The translations under genes and the position numbers were made by a program. 64,000 nucleotides of DNA from NCBI RefSeq assembly GCF_016775475.1, contig NZ_JAEUXJ010000007.1, forward strand, positions 62,001 through 126,000. Direction: 5' to 3'. The notes below the pieces were generated by a model. It saw only the letters and a program-made list of their open reading frames with translations. It did no database searches and was not told where the DNA came from. Below are positions 59,125 through 64,000 of the stretch, one piece after another; the first letter of the stretch is position 1, and the number at the start of each line of letters is the position of its first letter. The DNA is from Belnapia mucosa. GTDB taxonomy: Bacteria > Pseudomonadota > Alphaproteobacteria > Acetobacterales > Acetobacteraceae.

Positions 59125-61080
59125 TCAGGCGAGGCCCGGCAGCCCTGCCTTCACCCGCTCATACACCTCCCGCACGCCCATCTGCGGATGCGCGGCGCGC
59201 TCGGCGAAGAGCCGGCCCTTGATGAAGAAGCGCCAATGCACCGGCAGGGCGGCGAGGATCGCCGTCAGCTCGGCATAGGCCGCCTCGGTCCAGACCTGCT
59301 CGAACGCCTCCCGCTCCGGGCCGAAGCGGAAATGCGCCGGCGTCCGGTTGCCGGCGAGGCGGGCGCGCAGCACCTCGGTCGCCGCCAGGTCCACCGCGCC
59401 GTCGCGGATGACGACGCCGTAATCGGACTCGGCCACCGCCGCCGAGACATAGCCGCGCGTCACATCCTCCAGCACCCGCTCCGGCTCCCGCTCCAGCGGG
59501 CTGCCGCGGCCGCCGCCGCCGGGGGAGTGGATATGGATGACGTCGCCCGGATCCATGGTGACGATGTCCGTATTGCCCAGCACCCTCTCCCGCGCCGTGC
59601 CAGGATTGAGGACGAAGTCGGAGGGCCGGCCAGGCCCGCCGCCGAGGATGCCCCAGGGCCGGAAGCGCGACCGGTCGCGGTTGCGGGCGGTGATGCGCGT
59701 ATTCGGCGCGAAGACCTTGAACTCCAGCACCGTCGCCAGCCCGCCCCGCCAGCGCCCGGCACCGCCGGAATCCGGCAGCAGCCCGTAGCGGAGGAACTGG
59801 ATCGGCACCTCCGTCTCGGTGATCTCGATCGGGGTGTTCTTGAGATAGGCGCCATCGGCGCCCGAGCCATTGGTGCCGTCGCGATGCGGCATGCCGCCGC
59901 CGCCGCCGACCACCGGGTTCACCGCCGCCAGCACCGTCTGCTGGGTACGGTTGTCGGTGGTCATGACATTCATGATGGAGCTGGTGCCGGCCGGCGCCGC
60001 CGGCAGCTTCTCCGGCACTGCCTGGCTGAAGGCGCCGAAAATCAGGCTGCGCAGCCGGGCGCAGGTCAGGCTGCGCATGCCGACCGCTGCGGGGAAGACC
60101 GGGTTCAGCACCGTCCCCTCGGGCGCGATGCAGGTGAAGGGCCGCGTCAGCCCGCCATTCAGCAGCAGCTGCGGGTTGAGCGTGCAGAGCACGTAATAGA
60201 CGCCGACCAGCAGCAGCGTGTGCCGCGGGTCGCTGCCGGTCGGGACATTGAGCGAGGAGGTGAGCTGCGGGTCGCTGCCGGTGAAGTCCAGCACGGCGGA
60301 ATCGCCCTGAATCGTCAGGGTCAGCCGCAGCCGGCAGGGATTGCCGCCGACCGAATCCTCATCGGCGAAGTCGCTGAAGCTCCATTGCCCGTCGGGGATG
60401 GCGCGGAGGATCTCCCGCGCCTGGTGCTCGGCATAGTCCTGCAGCCCCTGGAGGCCGGCGCGGAAGCGCTCGACGCCGAATTTCTCCAGCATGGCGCGGA
60501 CCTTGCGCTCGCCCGTGTTGAGCGCGCCGATAAAGGCCTTGAGATCGCCGAGATTCTGCTCCGGTTTGCGGACATTCAGCAGCATCACCCGCAGCAGCTC
60601 CTCATTGAGCTCGCCGCGGCGGTAGAGCTTCATCGGCGGAAAGCGGATGCCTTCCTGATGGATCTCGGTCAGGGTGCGGGAGAGGCTGGCCGGCACCGCG
60701 CCGCCCATATCCGTGTTGTGGATATGGCCGCAGGCGAAGCAGACAATCTCGCCTTCGTGGAAGATCGGCTTCCACATATGCAGGTCCGGCGCATGGGTGG
60801 CCAGGAAGCCGCTATAGGGGTCGTTGGTGAAGCCGATATCGCCCGGCTCGTACTCCGGGATCATGCCGATGGCGCGGCCATAGGTGATGCCGGGATACCA
60901 GGTGGCGCCGAGATCCATCGGCACCGCGACCACATTGCCGCTGGGATCCGTCAGCTGGACGGTGAAGTCCTCCGTCTCCTTCACGAAGGTCGAATGCGCC
61001 GTGCGGTACAGCGTGTAGGCCATGTTCTCGGCCGCGGCGCGCGCATGGTTGGCGAAGATCTCGAGCGTCACCTTGTCCAT
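59125..61080 (-). CDS. hyuB: hydantoinase/oxoprolinase subunit B, long form
   Basis: A 651-residue HyuB-family protein. Family blocks include FTNDPYSGFLATHAPDLHMWKPIF, CGHIHNTDMGGAVPASLS, LTRPFTCIAPEGTVLNP and GGGPGRPSDF. It is about 120 residues longer than the copy at 23.3 kb because of a C-terminal extension (VRDGAVDLAATEVLRARL-type, TEAAYAELTAILAALPVHWRFF), as in acetophenone-carboxylase-like relatives. It follows hyuA after five bases. The pair is probably a distinct enzyme from the first pair. Confidence 0.9.
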   Translation of the reverse strand: MDKVTLEIFANHARAAAENMAYTLYRTAHSTFVKETEDFTVQLTDPSGNVVAVPMDLGATWYPGITYGRAIGMIPEYEPGDIGFTNDPYSGFLATHAPDLHMWKPIFHEGEIVCFACGHIHNTDMGGAVPASLSRTLTEIHQEGIRFPPMKLYRRGELNEELLRVMLLNVRKPEQNLGDLKAFIGALNTGERKVRAMLEKFGVERFRAGLQGLQDYAEHQAREILRAIPDGQWSFSDFADEDSVGGNPCRLRLTLTIQGDSAVLDFTGSDPQLTSSLNVPTGSDPRHTLLLVGVYYVLCTLNPQLLLNGGLTRPFTCIAPEGTVLNPVFPAAVGMRSLTCARLRSLIFGAFSQAVPEKLPAAPAGTSSIMNVMTTDNRTQQTVLAAVNPVVGGGGGMPHRDGTNGSGADGAYLKNTPIEITETEVPIQFLRYGLLPDSGGAGRWRGGLATVLEFKVFAPNTRITARNRDRSRFRPWGILGGGPGRPSDFVLNPGTARERVLGNTDIVTMDPGDVIHIHSPGGGGRGSPLEREPERVLEDVTRGYVSAAVAESDYGVVIRDGAVDLAATEVLRARLAGNRTPAHFRFGPEREAFEQVWTEAAYAELTAILAALPVHWRFFIKGRLFAERAAHPQMGVREVYERVKAGLPGLA

Positions 61081-61085
61081 CGCGC

Positions 61086-63128
61086 CTATCCTTCGGCCGA
61101 GAGGTGCAGGTTGCCATGGGCATCGACCCGGGCGGCGAAGCCGGCGGGGATGCAGCTTGTTGCATCCTCCTGCACCACCACCGCGGGGCCGCGGAAGCGG
61201 TGGCCGGGCAGCAGGGCTTCGCGGCGGAACAGCGGCGTCGGGCGCGCGGCGCCATCCTGCCAGACGGATACCTCGCGCTCCGGCACGGGCTCACCTTCGG
61301 CCTCGGGCCAGCGGGGGAAGTCCGGCGGGGCGGTGGTGCCGGCGACGACGAGGCGGAGATTCACCAGCTGGACCGGTGCCGCCTCGTCGCTGAAATCGTA
61401 GATGGCGGCATGGCGGGCATGGAAGGCGCCGCGCAGGGCGTCCAGGTCGCCCGCCTCGATCCAGCCGAGCTCGAGCGGCGCCTCGATCTCGAAGGACTGG
61501 CCGCGATAGCGCATATCGGCCGAGAGCCGCAGCACGGCCGGGCCCTCGAAGCCCTGGTCGTGCCGCAGCCAGGTCTCGGCCGCGTCGCGCAGCCCGGCCA
61601 GTGCCGCGCGCAGCGCCGGCAGGCTCGCCTCCTCCAGCTCGACGAAGAGGGTGCGGATGAAGTCGTTCTTCACATCCGCGATCAGCCCGCCGAGCGCGCT
61701 GACCACGCCCGGCCGGCGCGGGATCATCACCTGCGCCATGCCGAGCTCCCGCGCCAGCAGGCAGCCGAGCATCGGCCCGGCGCCGCCGAAGGGCACCAGG
61801 GTGAATTCCCGCGCATCGACGCCGTGGCGCGCCACCAGCTTGTTCACCTCGGCGAACATGGAGGCGATGGAGACTTGCACGATCGCCTCCGCCGTCGCCG
61901 CGGTGGAGAGGCCGAGCGGCGCGGCGAGCTCGCCCACCGCCGCCTCGGCCCGGGCGCGGTCGATGCCGACCGACTGGTAGGCCAGCGGCGCATGGCCGAG
62001 CCAGCCGAGCACCGCCATGGCATCGGTGATCGTCGCCCTCTCCCCGCCGCGGCCGTAGCAGGCCGGGCCGGGCACCGAGCCGGCGCTTTCCGGTCCCACC
62101 TTCAGCACGCCGAAACCATCGACCCGGGCGATGGAGCCGCCGCCATCGCCGATCGAGGTGACCGAGACGGTCGGCATGTGCAGCGGGAAGTCGCCCACCT
62201 GCTCGCCGGTGCCGAATTGCGCCTCGCCGCCGATGATGAGCGCCACATCGGCGCTGGTGCCGCCGATATCGAGGGTGAGCGCCCGTTCCACCCCCGCCTG
62301 CCGCGCCAGGAAGCCGGCGCCCATGACGCCGGAGGCGGTGCCGGAGAGCAGCATGCTGACGCAGGCGGTGCGGCCGAGCGCCGCGCTCATGATCCCGCCA
62401 TTGGACTTGGTGATCATTGGCGGGGCGGCGATGCCGCGCGCCTGCAAGGCCGCCTCCAGCGAGGCGAGGTAGGAATCGACCCGCGGATGGACATAGCCGT
62501 TCAGGATGGCGGTGGTGGTGCGTTCGTATTCGCGGATCACCGGCCAGATCTCGGCGCCGCAAAAGACAAAAAGGTCGGGCGCCTCCTGCTGCAGCAGGGC
62601 CTTTGCGGCCAGCTCATGCGCCGGGTTCCGGTAGGCATGGAGGAAGGAGATGATGATGCCCGCCGCGCCGGCCGCCCGCGCCCGCCGCGCAGCCTCCCGC
62701 ACCCCCGCGGCATCGAGCGGCACTTCCTCCGTCCCGTCCGAGAGGATGCGGCCGCCGACGCCGAAGATGCGGTCGCGGGGGATGAGCTGGTCCGGCCGGG
62801 CGCAGAACAGGCCATACATCTCCGGCATGCGCAGCCGGGCCAGTTCGATCACGTCCTCGAAGCCGGCCGTGGCCAGCAGGGCGAGCGGGGCGCCGCGGCG
62901 CTGGATGACGGTATTGATGCCGACGGTGGTGCCATGGACGAAGCTCTCGACCTCGGCCGGGGCCAGGCCGTGGCGGCTTTGCAGCAGGGCGAGGCCTTCC
63001 ATCACCTCCTGCCCCGGCCGGTCGGGTGTGGTCAGCACCTTCAGCGTGTGGAGCTGCCCGGTCGCCTCATCCAGCGCGCAGAAATCGATGAAGGTGCCGC
63101 CGATATCGACACCGATGCGCCAACCCAT
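61086..63128 (-). CDS. hyuA: hydantoinase/oxoprolinase subunit A
   Basis: A 680-residue HyuA-family ATPase subunit. It shows RIGVDIGGTFIDFCALDE, FVHGTTVGINTVIQRRGA and the second phosphate loop LTLDIGGTSADVALIIGG, then VPFGGAGPMLGCLLARELGM. It is clearly diverged from the HyuA at 21.3 kb. It lies downstream of a LysR gene on the same strand (89 bp) and directly upstream of its hyuB partner. Confidence 0.92.
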   Translation of the reverse strand: MGWRIGVDIGGTFIDFCALDEATGQLHTLKVLTTPDRPGQEVMEGLALLQSRHGLAPAEVESFVHGTTVGINTVIQRRGAPLALLATAGFEDVIELARLRMPEMYGLFCARPDQLIPRDRIFGVGGRILSDGTEEVPLDAAGVREAARRARAAGAAGIIISFLHAYRNPAHELAAKALLQQEAPDLFVFCGAEIWPVIREYERTTTAILNGYVHPRVDSYLASLEAALQARGIAAPPMITKSNGGIMSAALGRTACVSMLLSGTASGVMGAGFLARQAGVERALTLDIGGTSADVALIIGGEAQFGTGEQVGDFPLHMPTVSVTSIGDGGGSIARVDGFGVLKVGPESAGSVPGPACYGRGGERATITDAMAVLGWLGHAPLAYQSVGIDRARAEAAVGELAAPLGLSTAATAEAIVQVSIASMFAEVNKLVARHGVDAREFTLVPFGGAGPMLGCLLARELGMAQVMIPRRPGVVSALGGLIADVKNDFIRTLFVELEEASLPALRAALAGLRDAAETWLRHDQGFEGPAVLRLSADMRYRGQSFEIEAPLELGWIEAGDLDALRGAFHARHAAIYDFSDEAAPVQLVNLRLVVAGTTAPPDFPRWPEAEGEPVPEREVSVWQDGAARPTPLFRREALLPGHRFRGPAVVVQEDATSCIPAGFAARVDAHGNLHLSAEG

Positions 63129-63217
63129 CGTCCCACCCCCGCCAACCCGGTGCCGCAGTCTCCGGGCCGGGTCAGCGCCTGTCCAAGACGGATATGGCCG
63201 AAGAGGATAAGCCCCGC

Positions 63218-64000
63218 TTATGCCAGGCGGAGCCGCCCCCGATGCGCCGGGTCGGCCGCCTGGGCCGCCAGCGACCGGCGCAGCTCCTCCCTGAGGGTTG
63301 CCTGCTGGCGGGTCCAGGGCCGCCGGGTCGGGACGAGGAGGGAGATCGGCAACGGCACCAGCGGCCGGAAGGGGCGGGCGACGATTCCCGCGAAGCCGGC
63401 CCAGGGGATCAGCCCATCCACCAGGGCGATGCCGATGCCGGCCTGCACGAAGGCCAGCGCGATGATCGAGACATCGATCTCCACCTGCGGCCGCAGCGGC
63501 ACCCCGGCGGCGGCGAAGACCGCGTCCAGCCGCATCCCCGGTAATGTATCGCGGCGATAGGCGATGAGCGTTTCCTCCTGCAGGTCGGCGGGCCCGACCT
63601 CCTCCAGCGCGGCGAGGCGATGGCCGGCGGGCAGGACGCAGATCACCTCGCTGCTGCCGATCGTCTCCGGCTGGATGGCCGCATGCCCGGTATCGTTCAT
63701 GGCGATGCCGAGATCGGCCTCGCCCTGCTCCAGCTTCTCGACAATCGCCTGCACCGGGACGACGAAGGAAACCAGCCGGGTCTCCGGCCAGGCCTGACGG
63801 AAGGCCTGCAGCGCGGCCGGGACGAAGGACAGGGCCGGCGGCGCCGAGGCGGCGAGGCGGAGCGTGCTGGCCGTGCCGCCGCGCAGCGCCGCGGCATGGC
63901 GGCGGAAGGCTTCCAGGTCGCGGTGCAGCCGCTCCGCCTCGGGGAAGAGCAACTCCGCCTCCGGCGTCGGCACCAGCCGCCCGGCCAGGCGCTGGAACAG
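63218..64000 (-). CDS. LysR family regulator, 5' part beyond window
   Basis: The visible 261 codons hold the end of the helix-turn-helix/linker region (LFQRLAGRLVPTPEAELLFPEAERL, read from the window edge) and the whole periplasmic-binding-like effector domain (TLRLAASAPPALSFVPAAL, EADLGIAMNDTG, ALAFVQAGIGIALVDGL). The DNA-binding helices and start codon lie past base 64000; a GTG at 63973 is internal. It sits upstream of the second hyuAB pair on the same strand and is its likely regulator. Confidence 0.88.
   Translation of the reverse strand: MFQRLAGRLVPTPEAELLFPEAERLHRDLEAFRRHAAALRGGTASTLRLAASAPPALSFVPAALQAFRQAWPETRLVSFVVPVQAIVEKLEQGEADLGIAMNDTGHAAIQPETIGSSEVICVLPAGHRLAALEEVGPADLQEETLIAYRRDTLPGMRLDAVFAAAGVPLRPQVEIDVSIIALAFVQAGIGIALVDGLIPWAGFAGIVARPFRPLVPLPISLLVPTRRPWTRQQATLREELRRSLAAQAADPAHRGRLRLA

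Overview
The window is GC-rich chromosomal DNA with dense coding, many ATGA/GTGA overlaps and very high GC at third codon positions. The gene set points to an alphaproteobacterium, most likely an Acetobacteraceae member of the Roseomonas type. Supporting signs are the ribF-ileS-lspA-DUF3035 block, an alphaproteobacterial RNase E with a split S1 domain and a C-terminal GWW motif, an amidase-mrcA-prfB neighbourhood, and many Bug/TctC-type and peptide-type binding proteins beside hydantoinase pairs. This assignment is inference, because no rRNA gene is present. I saw no tRNA, CRISPR array, insertion sequence, prophage or replication origin.

Layout. 1-6.4 kb: an OprB-like porin, then the convergent housekeeping block ribF-ileS-lspA-DUF3035 on the minus strand. 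6.5-14.2 kb: an M20 peptidase, a short-chain dehydrogenase, MetW, an AraC regulator, a degenerate methyltransferase-like protein, an MFS importer and several small secreted or membrane proteins, one of which is a 50-residue TTG-start gene. 14.2-36.3 kb: a catabolic and uptake region. A divergent IclR regulator with a clear palindromic operator faces a tightly coupled run of eight genes: Rieske oxygenase, glutamine-synthetase-like ligase, Liv-type binding protein, FAD amino-acid dehydrogenase, Bug protein, HyuA, HyuB and a second Bug protein. Next come two peptide-type binding proteins, a class III aminotransferase, a penicillin-acylase-family amidohydrolase, an aspartoacylase-like and an ArgE-like hydrolase, and an MlrC-family metallopeptidase. 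The theme is uptake and hydrolysis of amide or peptide-like nitrogen compounds. None of the five binding proteins has a permease or ATPase gene in the window.

36.3-46.2 kb: a methyltransferase-HNH nuclease fusion of unknown role, a rubredoxin-knuckle MBL-fold protein, a DsbA-like oxidoreductase, a gamma-glutamyltransferase-like lipoprotein, an aminotransferase, a DUF4189 protein, and an ArsR-MFS pair. 46.2-59.1 kb: the cell-envelope and RNA block rne, N-acetylmuramoyl-L-alanine amidase, mrcA and prfB. prfB has a canonical programmed +1 frameshift and is separated from mrcA by argC and a DUF1501/DUF1800 pair. 59.1-64 kb: a second, diverged HyuA/HyuB pair behind a LysR regulator that runs off the window edge.

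The best candidates for something undescribed are the methyltransferase-HNH fusion (its conserved N-terminus lacks any ATG, GTG or TTG start), the recurring perfect hairpins that hold the stop codon at convergent gene ends, and the orphan binding-protein/amidohydrolase cluster.
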